A stretch of 64,000 nucleotides of DNA from Hymenolepis diminuta (Eukaryota > Platyhelminthes > Cestoda > Cyclophyllidea > Hymenolepididae): positions 2,189,820 to 2,253,819 of the forward strand of contig CAADRB010000015.1 of assembly GCA_900708905.1 (NCBI GenBank), given 5' to 3'. The notes under the pieces are model-generated. The model made no database searches. It had not been told where the DNA came from and saw nothing but the letters and a program-made list of their open reading frames with translations. A program made the translations under genes and the position numbers. Below, in pieces: positions 54,621 through 64,000 of the stretch. Numbering within the stretch: position 1 is the first letter of the stretch; every line of letters starts with the position of its first letter.

Positions 54621-55779
54621 ATCTCATTTATTTTTTGGCTTTGAGTTGTACAATATTTACTTTATAAGTATTTCACTTTCCAAACTTCGAAATTCGTGCT
54701 ATCGACTGGTTGATTGATCGGAATTTTCACTTTTACCAGTTTAGCTCAATTTTTCCCATTCAGAGGCCGAGAAATCAGAATGATCTTATATGATCCTTAG
54801 TAGTTTACAAAGCCTTAATGCAGCAGAGTTGACCAAAGGTTGATCAAGATGAACTCTAATGGCTAATAATAAGTATTATTTGATTAGAAACAGTCAAAAG
54901 TTATGCCAATTTATAGCGAGGTTATAGGATTTCATTCATTAAAGGGTTGCAACAAATGCTATAGGCTTAATCGGAAACATAATTTAAGTACTGAAACAAT
55001 AAATTTCAGACTCGTTTAATATATGTGTTTTCGAACATCTGTTTTAGGTATAAAGTAGAAATCCAGGGGTTTATCGATTTAATAACACCCATTATTGGAT
55101 GTGTATTTATTACTAAGACTACGCTACGCAATTAAAGAAGGAAAGCACTTGGAGTCCCCCCGTTTGAGCAACCTATTTTTCAGCGTTCACCGATGAGGTA
55201 CACCTTCCATATAAGTGAACATGCAAAACTTGGTCTCCAGCAAATAAATTGGTCTTAAATTTACCATTACTGTTACTGATAATGATACTTCATAACGTCA
55301 ATAAACGCGGAGAATTGGATTTATTTTGCCAATTTTAGATGTCATTGAAACAATGAACTTAAATGTACGAAGAAACTAGGCATGCGGCGAATTCTTCAAA
55401 GCCGCAGTAGTTAAAGCGTTTCAAGCATGGTCTGGAACATCGACCAGATAATGACGCTTTCACCCATCACCATACTCCTAGTTATGATGTCTTCGGCATA
55501 AAACTCAGCCATAGAGAATGCCACAAAATGTCCCATTCTACCATTCATCATCGTCCAAACACGCGCATACCGTTACACATCACTACCCCACACCCCTTCT
55601 GCCTGTCATCTTTCTATCTACTCACTTTAGCAAGCGAAGGGGAAAGGAGGGTGGATTGGCTTATAGCGAAACGCAATTCCTAGCCAGAGGGAGATAATAC
55701 GACCTGGTAATATGACCGTCGTGTAATTTATGTAGACACAAACAACCCACACACGTGTGAGTATTGTGGTTTTACGACC

Positions 55780-56040
55780 TTAGGCATCATCAGCGCAGGC
55801 GTAGCGCAGTCAGTCAGTCACTTCTCATCACAATTGCTCCGTCCATCCATCCGCCATTGCCGCAACAGTCATTCACACACAAGCTCGGACAACTTCTTTG
55901 ATGTTGCCGCCGCGCTGCCACACTGTCGTCGTCTCCATTACGACTCACTCTGCCTCTCCTCCTCTCACCCCCACTAACTCAGTATCGCAGCGCACAAGCA
56001 GACTAGATTAATATTTTACCCGTCGACGACGACAATAATA
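55780..56040 (+). promoter_or_regulatory. GC-richer promoter / 5' leader before a signal-peptide exon
   Basis: This block is clearly richer in G, C and CpG than the surrounding DNA. It holds AGTCAGTCAGTCA, CCATCCATCC and GACGACGAC runs and pyrimidine-rich patches typical of metazoan first-exon leaders. An in-frame stop (TAA) near 55976 precedes the ATG at 56041, so that ATG is the first available start in its frame. A transcription start in or near this block is inferred from composition and from the signal-peptide frame behind it. Confidence 0.4.
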
Positions 56041-56125
56041 ATGAGTGCCATCATCAACCAAATGACACTGCTACTCACCACTTTACTGGCAGTAATAGTC
56101 TGGACACGATGCCAAAGTGGGATAG
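56041..56125 (+). CDS. Probable first coding exon of a secreted or membrane protein (signal peptide only, partial)
   Basis: From the ATG at 56041 the frame encodes a textbook signal peptide: a short N-terminus, a hydrophobic core (MTLLLTTLLAVIVW, residues 8-21), then TRCQS with a plausible cleavage after Ser25. The frame reaches a possible GTGAAC splice donor at 56126 (exon phase 1). Without splicing, it stops after 33 codons. The GC-richer leader upstream and the in-frame stop before the ATG support a real first exon. No convincing second exon is visible between 56126 and 64000, so the rest of the gene either lies beyond the window after a long intron or does not exist. The mature protein and function are unknown. 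A short hydrophobic frame can arise by chance, hence the moderate confidence. Confidence 0.4.
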
Positions 56126-56944
56126 GTGAACGTGATAATTATGAATGATGGGAGAATGAGCAGACGGACAGACAATATAAAACTCTATTTTTAACTAATT
56201 CTTATTCAAGAAATTTTAAGAAGACAATAAGAATCAAGTCATTAGGGATGAAAAACAGTGAAAATTAAAATCATTTAATCAAATTTAAGCAGTTTATGCT
56301 AAGGGTATGTTTTGGAGATGAAAATGTATGGCTATGATTTGTTGCGGATTTTGAAGAGCAATATGTTCTTAAAATGTGAAGAATTTTCTTGAACTCCAAT
56401 AGTGGCCTTTAAAATCCACTTGCCTCCGGAAATTTAGGTACGTTGAAATTTAGAAGATTATAGGAATTTAACTTGAATTAACTCTAGTGAGCTCTGAAGT
56501 GCTACCTCACGTTAGTTCTTATCATCTTGCTGTTATGGTGGCTATAAGATAAAATATGCGTAGTGCCTTATACAAAATAAGTCACAACGTCAAATCTAAA
56601 TTTAAAGATCAAATGAGTAGGGACTCTCTCGATGTCCAAAGTTTATTTTCAATTTTTACTCAACCCCAACCTCTTGACCTTACTGGATCATTTTACTATT
56701 TCCCCTGTTCAGATAATTTCCCAAGATGAAACACGTCCTGGGTATTGAAAAAGTGTGAAGGCAGATCATTTTGAATGCCGGTTTTCATTTACAAATGTCA
56801 TATTCATATGTATTTTTCACTAGCCAGTAATAATTCTCCGATAGCTGACGGAACAGTACCGGGTTGCAACATCGAATGATGGCTTTTATCCCGTATTGAT
56901 GCTGTTGTATTAACTAATTTTGTCATGAAACTGTACCGATTATA

Positions 56945-57035
56945 TAAAACCCACCTTATCAAAAATCAATAGGAATTCGAACTGGCGATTTTGCACTACT
57001 CAAACATAAAGTTACCAGTTCATTATATAAATTTT
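56945..57035 (-). repeat. Possible diverged tRNA-like SINE head
   Basis: On the minus strand, CCAGTTCGAATTCC (56972-56985) is a near-consensus B box (GGTTCGAATCC type). ATGAACTGGTAACTTTA about 35 bases upstream is a weak A box. Spacing fits a tRNA-like promoter. No acceptor stem pairs, so this is not called as a tRNA gene. Membership of the SINE-like family is inferred. Confidence 0.35.
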
Positions 57036-57420
57036 AATTCTCTGGATAGAATATTAATCCATGGAGGTCGTATCACTCCTTCAAAGTATTAAACTTCTCG
57101 GATTTCATCTTCAATCATCATTTAAAGCCATTTCGTACACTCAATTTGATTAATACCTTAGTTCTTGCCTTCATATCACCCCAGTTCACGCTTTTTTACA
57201 CTTTACGCCTGTAAATTTATAACTAGCAACGTTTTTTACTGGTTTTGCTTGGAGATTATTTTTCTGCGCCAATGAAGAAAATTACACAGAATATTAGTTT
57301 TCATAAACGAAAGATTACATTTGCCTGCGTTTTCACCGTAACATATTTCACTTACCAGTTCTAATTTGCTCGAAAAATATCGAATCTCAAATTTCTCGGG
57401 TTTAGAAATTGGATAGTAAC

Positions 57421-57460
57421 ACCTCTCCCATTCCGTATCTGCAGAGCATCTAGCTGATAA
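57421..57460 (-). repeat. Decayed transposon-like fragment, copy C
   Basis: On the minus strand the reading LSARCSADTEWERC, with GATACGGAATGG at DNA level, resembles copy A (LSKDRIDDTEWTIG; GATACGGAGTGG). The match is short, so membership is tentative. Confidence 0.25.
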
Positions 57461-57544
57461 ATGCTGTAAGTCTTGATACAACCTAAGCTTTTAATAACAG
57501 CATAGCTCTGTAATCTGTTCTTATTAGTATTGTTATAGTTTAAT

Positions 57545-57660
57545 CTATGAAAAGACAAAAATTACACTTTTTCATCATGAGAAAGCCACTGGCATCGGAT
57601 AACATAAATTTGTCCTAAAAGATGGTAGGAAGGAAGGCGTCGAAAGAGGTAGAAAATAAA
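57545..57660 (+). repeat. Dispersed repeat pair, copy 2
   Basis: This copy is similar to 54508-54620 in the same orientation, with an insertion of about 20 bases (ACATAAATTTGTCC) between the two matching blocks. Further weak similarity follows: CAGAGG(C/T)CGA near 54763 and 57823. Together this suggests the two are ends of related elements about 3 kb apart. Confidence 0.4.
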
Positions 57661-58010
57661 ATCGAAATATAGAGGTTGCCCTCCTTCAGTTAATTTTCGT
57701 ATTCTGGTAGTGATATATTTACCTAATGGTGGTTTACATTAGATTATTGAGAAAATTCTTTTTCACGATTGATTAATTAGGATGGTCGGTCTTAATACTT
57801 CAAGTCGTTTTTTTCTTCCAGAGGTCGAAAAAGCAAAGTGGTACTAGCTTGCACCATTTGAATATAGCGGATCTCGCTAAAATCTACTCAAGTTGGAACC
57901 CAATGGTTGGATCAACCTCAAAACTTGTAAGTGGCGTTTGAATCCCATTCATAATAACTATTTATTTTTAAATCATCCTGTTTTATTAGACGATGTGTGA
58001 GGGACCATAT

Positions 58011-58220
58011 TTGACAGGTCGTGTCAAACTACCATTCCCATCCTCTATTTTTACTAGGCCAGATGGTGTTTTGATTGACGTCTCCTTGGCAGTAATTTCC
58101 CCTTCCCAACTTGATCAGTCTGTCAGGAAGTCAGCCAATTGTGACAGGACATAACAGATGGAATGTATGTCTGCGAATTAATCTCTCCCCTTTGACATTT
58201 TAGACGTATGATTGACGCAT
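58011..58220. promoter_or_regulatory. TGACAG / TGATTGACG motif cluster
   Basis: Seven TGACA/TGACG-type sites fall within about 210 bases, among them TTTGACAGG (58011), GTGTCAAAC, TGATTGACG (58073 and 58209), CTGTCAGG (58132), TGTGACAGG and TTTGACAT. TGATTGAC is the left part of the PBX-MEIS composite site. It is a candidate enhancer, by motif density only. Confidence 0.3.
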
Positions 58221-60790
58221 CACATATTTCGACAAATGTGGCATGCAGAAATCGTAGCTACTCGAAGCAGCTAGTTGTGTCATATCAATGGAAATTGCCC
58301 ACTTTGCTGTTGGCCTGAATCTAAGATAGGCGATTGTTTCAAACTTCCTGGAATTGGTTAATTGGTTTATCGCGTGGTCCATGTCTTTGACTTTGGCGTC
58401 AGTTAAAAGCATGCAATAATAATACAAATTTTATTCTTCCAGTAGTGTTCGAAAGTAAGTTATTTGCTGGACTGAAAATCTACTATCCCAATCGCAGATT
58501 TGAAGCCCCAGGTCTTGCTCAAGTTGCAGAAAACTAATACGAATTTTTACATTTACAACTGTTCACTTGAGGTGATCCAGTTAGGATTAAAAATCGACAA
58601 TTTGTGAGTGCATATTATTCACTGAATATGTATAGAACTTGTTTGACCAACAAGATGTAAGAAAACTTCTTGTCTACAAAAAAGTCCTGAAAATGATCTA
58701 AAAACAAAGCTAAACACGAGATTCTTAAACTCCTAAACATTAAACCATGTTAGGTTTTAATTCATTTTCCAAAATGATATTCAGTTTTTTCTTCAGTAAT
58801 TCCCCCTTTAAGAAAAAAAGGAAAGATATAAGCATAATAAATTCTTTTGCTTTTAGCGGTGAGAAAATTTATGGTACAAATTCACTCCATATCCGATAAA
58901 TAAGGATTTATGTGTCGCTACGCCTTTTTTTCCTCCTTTAATACATACATTTCTGTTAAAAGGGCGAGAAAATTAAGCCTAAAAAGGCTTGCAAAACGAG
59001 TCGTTTAACTCTGCACAAGAAATCAGATATATCCCAAAACATGATTTGTAGAATCGGCTGACTTATTATTTTTCCGAGATAACCAGATCTGTGCTTCCCA
59101 AAATCGGTTATAAAGCCTAGGACTTTTATATTTAGTCAAGAAACATCATACTACAGTCTCTTTTTTTAAGGAATTTGTTCGATCAATCTGTACCCTTGCC
59201 TAAGAGCTTAATCTTAATGCAATGACTCATTTTGAAGAAAAGGTCATTTTCATGGATTCTAATCGGTGTAAGTTGTCTCTGCCCATGCGAATATTGGTAA
59301 TAAATAGCCTTACGACAAATTATTTTAATGAATGTGAAATCTGCGAGGGATTCATTGTACACATTAGATTGAAAGAGAAGCATCTCGTATCACTTCTGAT
59401 CATAGCAAAACTAAATTGGCAACTTTTATTCTCGAGAAAGAATCTAAACCCAAGAACAGTAAATATTGGGTAAAGATAAGAGGTCAGAGGTATTAAGTCA
59501 TTGGAATTTCCGCTTCTGATTTCAGATTTCTGAAATTGATAATTTATTGAAAATTCAGTATTCGGAACTTTTCGACTGTTGAATTAAGAATGGGAGGGTA
59601 TCCATATTGCCTCAGGTAACCGAAAACCAGTTCATAAGACTTTGCGCAAGTTAAGCCGTGTTAAAAATTACAGAGGTAGAATCTTCATGCCTTAGGGAAA
59701 TTTGAGATTTGGATTCATGGGAATTCTACCTTCAGAGAGTGATTTCACTGGACATCAATCACCTAAATAAAACCCATTGCCCTAACTTTATTCGGCTTAA
59801 ATTTTCCAAATTATAGCATCGATAGATGAGAAGTCAACTGATGTAGACATGAAGTTCCCATGTAACTTAATCAAATCACAAACAAGAATTTACTTTAAGG
59901 TAATAATGGAAATTTATTTCCCTCTTTCCGTCTGATATCTATGCATTCATGGTCAGAGTTTCTAGTGCAGTCGGTGAGAGAGATATCAGTCGTCAGACAG
60001 GTTGTTACCACTTGAAAGTGTTTATCTTTAACCTTGAGAATGTCTGTGTTATTAATTACTCCTCAAGTACATGCACTTGTTGTGAGAACAAGGTGGAAAT
60101 TTGTCATTAAAAGTCTGATGACATTTTAAGTACATCTGTTTGATCGGTAAACAGTGCGGAATTGAAATTTATCAGTGCACATCCGGGTCGTCGTCCGACT
60201 ACTTCCTGGGTAATTTTGATCGATGACGGAATGATAGAATCTGACTTTTTCATTAGTGAGGCCCCCAAATGTCCCTCCTTTGTTCAAGATGGGAAACGAA
60301 AAACCTGTTCATAGGGGATTTCGCCTTAACGTTCTTTATTTAAATAGAATTATCACCAATCTCTACTGCCAGATGTTGGACATCAATTCAATTATTGATG
60401 CCAATTAAAACCGTGAGAGGATCAAAATTCTCATCTCCCTTCGAAGCCTCAAGTTTTATTACTGTTGGCTAATCCACTTTAAATATTTAGTATGAACTTC
60501 AAACTATCGGTTTGATCAAATGTGTGCTACTGAAGAATAGAGAGAGAGTGACTGTCAGGATTTCGCAATCCATACACATCTAATGAGTTGAATGGTCAAT
60601 GCATTTGCTAATATTGGACTTCATAGACAGGGGAGCAAGTTTGTCCAGACTTATAATTGCTTAAATTAGGATAAAATTTCCTAGGCCCAACAGGAGAAAT
60701 ATTCACAACAATTAAATTGGTTAGAAGGAAAATTTTCTCGACCTTCTCCTCAGAGGAACTCTGACAAGAGTTCCAGTTGACAAGAATTGA

Positions 60791-60882
60791 TTAGTGCGGT
60801 TGGTCATCTAGATATCTAGTGCACTGATGAGACCTGATCTGCTTTAGCAGATATTCACAATTCAACCACTGCTCTACAGGTT
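60791..60882 (-). repeat. tRNA-derived SINE-like copy
   Basis: On the minus strand it shows TGTAGAGCAGTGGTTGAATT (an A-box-like start), a 7-base perfect inverted repeat ATCTGCT/AGCAGAT (60838-60853) in the anticodon-arm position, GGTCTCATCAGTGCAC, and a tail ending GATGACCAACCGCACTAATC. The tail is shared with the copy at 10241-10341. The B box itself is largely lost. Confidence 0.55.
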
Positions 60883-62756
60883 AACTGTACCAGTTAACGC
60901 CGATCTTCAATAGGACCGAATGAGGTTTCCCAGTAATGATCTGATTTAGCATTCATAATTCCTAACGCTATATTCTCAATTTTTTATTCCTACCTGAATA
61001 GGTTTACCGTCTCAGATATGATCCCCAAGGAATTTATTACGAAATTTTATTGAAAGAGAATCATATATCCTCAATTATTCCATTTGGAGAGCTTAATCAT
61101 TTCCATGATGCATAGATGTGTTTCGACTCTCCGTTTCATCCCAATTTTAATTTAGCCTAGGTCAGGTGCTTTTTTCCTGAATAGAACCTGTGACTTTTTA
61201 ATTATCATGGTTAATATAATATGTAATATACCATGAAAATCAAGATTGGGCAGGAGACTTGTCATGATTTAAATAGATATAAATACTTTGAACATTCCAG
61301 TCCAAATATGGACGTTTACTTTCTAAGTGATTTACTTACTCACGATCAATCTGGTTAAATGAAATCAATAATTCATATGTTAACCTGCTTACGTCGACAT
61401 TGACATTTGATTATTCTAGAATTATTAATGTTGAATTAAATTAATTAGCTATCCTGATGCGAGAATTGACGTAATGAAAGTCGTAAACATCTCTCGCTTT
61501 CTAATAATTTTGCACATAACTATAGGACACATATTTTATACACCCAGACTGATATAATAATAAACACACATATGGGCACGGACAACATATGTTTTCATTT
61601 AAATTTATACCCGGTTGCACATTAAAAACCCATTTTTAATATTTGCACTGGTAGATCTCCCCTTCCCCTACCCTCCTCACCCTCTTACACAAATAGACTC
61701 AGACCCTGTCTGGGCTCCCTCATACTAACATTTCTTAATTCGCTACATGGTGGGTTTCGCTCACCTCCTCTCCTCCCCACCAATTCGTGTATTGTTTTCA
61801 CCTTTCCTTCTCTGAATATGCCAAATTGCCCCCAAAATTAGTACTTTCTGAAATGCTAACTTTGCCAGTTTCTGCAGATGAATGAAAGACAGTTATATCT
61901 GAATTATTGTAAAAATTTGTTTTTTTAAAAAATTACAGTCTAGGAAAAAGTATTTGAGTGATAATATTATATTTTTTATCCATGGCAATGCAAAACATGT
62001 TTTCAAGTTTTAATCATGGGACAGCATGTGACACTCGAGATATGGAAATTTCCCATTAAGGGATAAAACAGGGCAGGGAAGGTCAAATATGTGTAACGAA
62101 TCCAAGATGAAAAAAATTCTAAACTACTTGAACTTTAAAAGCATTGATTTTTCAACATTCTTTTAAAGGATATGATTCAGTTTGTAATAATCAAATTATT
62201 CAGAACTCAATTTGATCCCAGATTTTCTGCGTGAGTTCAAGTCCCTGATATTCGTGTCTTTTCAACATTTGAAGTATTTCAATGGTTGACCATGTCACTT
62301 TGATGCAAAGGGAATTTCAAGTATAACAGTGCTCACTAGAGTTCGTTCAAAATTAAATAATTTTATTAATTTATTAGTATAATTATTATTTCTTCCAAGC
62401 CAAATGATACCTTCCTTTAAAATATGACTTTATTTAGACCCTCCTTTCAATATATGCCCTAATTTACCTTAATGAAAACGAGGCGGGTTTGTAACCGGGA
62501 TAATACTTCAAGTTTGTGTATAAAGTAAATGACCTTTTCAACAAACATGACATAGAAGAAAAAAGCTGGAGAGGTTTTCAGCGCCACACAAAAGTTCCCT
62601 TGAAAGCGTGCCGCTCCGGTTGTGTATGATGAATCGGCACAGAAGTACCCATTTCTTGTGATTTGTGCGCTTGTACCCGCTTCTTCATTATTCTTATATT
62701 CGCAATTTGTTTTTCAGGAACAAGATATATTTCTCATAAACAAATTCCATAATCTA

Positions 62757-62770
62757 AGAGAGAGAGAGAG
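62757..62770. repeat. (AG)7 microsatellite
   Basis: Seven perfect AG units. Simple sequence with no associated gene. Confidence 0.85.
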
Positions 62771-63399
62771 AATTACTGGCTTGAAGTCATTGAAATAAGA
62801 TAAAGAAAGTCTTCTAAACTAATGCCTGTCCAAACTCCTACTAACATAGTGGGAAGGAGGCTGAGGCAAAGACAATCACTTATATACCAGACAAAGTGGG
62901 GTTAGCCCCCTAATTCGTGAACTTAAAAAAGTGGCTCGGTAGAACAAAGTAAAGCTTAATTTAAAAAAGACCAATAAGTAAATTGGGACTACTAATGGCC
63001 CATTTATTTAGATTAAATTCTACGGGAACAAATGATCGATGAGCAATACAGCGCAGAATAAACTGCATCTTACCTGCTCAGATTCTGAAAGAAAATTTAA
63101 GCCTTCGAGTTTCCCTTTTATCTGGGTCTAAACATTAATTCTCCCTAAAATGAGATCAACAGCGGTCCTAGGGGACACCAATCAGAGGTCACAATACCAA
63201 TCCCTATCTACTGGTTAATTCAGGTCAACAAGAGGAATAGTAGAATGGGTATTTTCACAAAGCTATTCCAATGTATTTTTCTCCTACTCATTTTAAAAAG
63301 TTATGAAAATTTGCCCCAATGGAGTTGGGAAGCTTATAATATTAAAACCAATATTTACTGAGATTTTCACACTGGCAACCGTCAGAACTAAGAAAGAGA

Positions 63400-63550
63400 G
63401 GGGGAGCTCTTAAAAGCGGAGCTTAATATCGAGATCACATTTCTCACACGCAGATATACGCTATTTCGATAATGTAAACGATTTTTATTAAATGAATAAA
63501 ATACATTAAATTTAATATTTAGCATAAAATCTTAATCGTCGCAACAACCT
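63400..63550 (+). promoter_or_regulatory. Upstream region of the ankyrin gene
   Basis: This stretch runs from a GC-mixed patch with two GGAGCT-type hexamers (near 63405 and 63417) into an AT-rich stretch (63480-63530) just before the ATG. No clear TATA box, CCAAT box or splice-leader acceptor stands out. It is listed because it must contain the leader if the ankyrin gene is real. Confidence 0.25.
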
Positions 63551-64000
63551 ATGGATAATTCAGCGATTTCTAGCGAAAAATTTGAGTTCGATTTTAGATC
63601 CTCTGCTTCTGAAGACACCTCGGATGCCGAGTCGAAAGCTTCAATTTACGATGTATTAGTTGATTTTGAATTGAATTGAATTGTAGATGACTCCGTTGAT
63701 ACACGCTGCAAGAAAGAACAACATAGAATTAATGCAAAAATTAATAATGATCAGTCAACCTGACTTGACAGGAAATATATCCCTTCATTATGTTGCTCAA
63801 ACACGTTTTCTGAATGGCATTTTTTTCTTGGACAACAAACTGTCATGTAGATCCCTGAATAAAAGACAATGGACACCATTAATGATGCCAATTAGCAGTG
63901 ATGATGATTATATCGCATACTTACTGCTTGCAGATGGAGCTCGCCATTTCGTATGATTTCCGATTATGCATGCCCACTTGTATTAGTTGTAAGACGTGAT
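63551..64000 (+). CDS. Ankyrin-repeat protein, 5' part, with a 34-base intron and a frame break near the window edge (partial)
   Basis: The ATG at 63551 opens 34 Ser/Asp/Glu-rich codons ending at 63652. A 34-base GTATTAG...TTGTAG intron (63653-63686) then joins in phase 0 to 63687. The second exon begins with an ankyrin repeat (MTPLIHAARKNNIELMQKLI). Further repeat-like segments follow (GNISLHYVAQ; WTPLMMPISSDDDYIAYLLL, then DGA). The frame meets TGA at 63954. One base back, ATG at 63953 opens a frame that stays open to the window end and reads ISDYACPLVLVVRRD, the expected next repeat in exact register. A single-base loss, a sequencing error or pseudogenisation could each explain this. A 36-base GTATGA...TATTAG intron (63951-63986) is possible but leads straight to a stop. 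Ankyrin repeats bind proteins; the partner is unknown. The gene continues beyond the window. Confidence 0.6.

Larger units (their letters stand above)
42653..55779. other. Non-coding stretch with repeat remnants and motif clusters
   Basis: It holds the SINE-like copy (45655), CATAAATC/CpG block (46840), TGACAG cluster (52062), transposon fragment (53703) and repeat copy (54508). Several 90-127 codon frames (45324, 45822, 52272, 53137) have no recognised motif. Frames of such length are expected a few times in DNA this size and composition. Confidence 0.5.
56126..63399. other. Non-coding stretch, possibly a long first intron
   Basis: If the signal-peptide exon at 56041 is real, this is at least partly its first intron. 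It contains SINE-like copies (56945, 60791), transposon and repeat remnants (57421, 57545), the TGACAG cluster (58011) and an (AG)7 run. No second exon is recognised. Confidence 0.45.

Noticed and set aside
63140..63215. Possible further SINE-like copy (AGCGGTCCTAGG then AATCAGAGGTCACAATACC)
   Set aside because: Only the AGAGGTCA segment matches. The rest of the head and the shared tail are missing.
1..64000. Search by eye for CRISPR arrays, rRNA, spliceosomal RNAs and well-known conserved microRNAs
   Set aside because: No regularly spaced identical repeats, no rRNA-like blocks and none of the common microRNA sequences I checked by eye were seen. A covariance-model scan would be more sensitive.

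Overview
This window looks like AT-rich, gene-poor nuclear DNA from an invertebrate animal. There are no operons, no bacterial ribosome sites and no ribosomal or canonical tRNA genes that I could find. The only long convincing coding region is a two-exon zinc-finger gene with GT-AG splice sites. An ankyrin-repeat gene at the right edge reads through cleanly only if a 34-base GT-AG intron is removed. Very short introns, low-complexity Ser/Pro-rich regulatory proteins and high AT content fit a flatworm (tapeworm or fluke type) best. That placement is an inference and I hold it at about 50%.

Layout. Positions 1-33108 are almost entirely non-coding. They hold diverged tRNA-derived SINE-like copies, a degenerate tandem repeat (15985-17300), a pair of dispersed repeats, hairpins, and one GC-richer block with a dubious 147-codon frame (23227-23670). 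Positions 33109-35366 (minus strand) carry a 472-residue single-C2H2 zinc-finger protein. Its N-terminal LLLLARTCQNIG box resembles the Sp box of the Sp1 and NET (Noc/Elbow/ZNF703/ZNF503) regulators. Upstream of it are a cluster of CCAAT boxes (35551-35633) and an exact PBX-MEIS-type site (36038-36047). Positions 35640-55780 are again non-coding, with several blocks dense in TGACAG-type motifs, a trio of CATAAATC motifs and decayed transposon fragments. At 56041-56125 (plus strand) there is a probable first coding exon encoding a signal peptide, behind a GC-richer leader. Positions 56126-63550 hold more SINE-like and transposon remnants. At 63551-64000 is the 5' part of the ankyrin gene, with a frame break near 63951.

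Interpretation. The arrangement fits a developmental transcription-factor gene in a large regulatory landscape, so much of the non-coding sequence may be enhancer or decayed repeat rather than undetected genes. The best candidate for something not previously catalogued is the tRNA-derived SINE-like family, with at least five recognisable members on both strands that share a tRNA-like head and a common tail. Most other open frames (60-127 codons) are of lengths expected by chance in DNA of this base composition and are left out.
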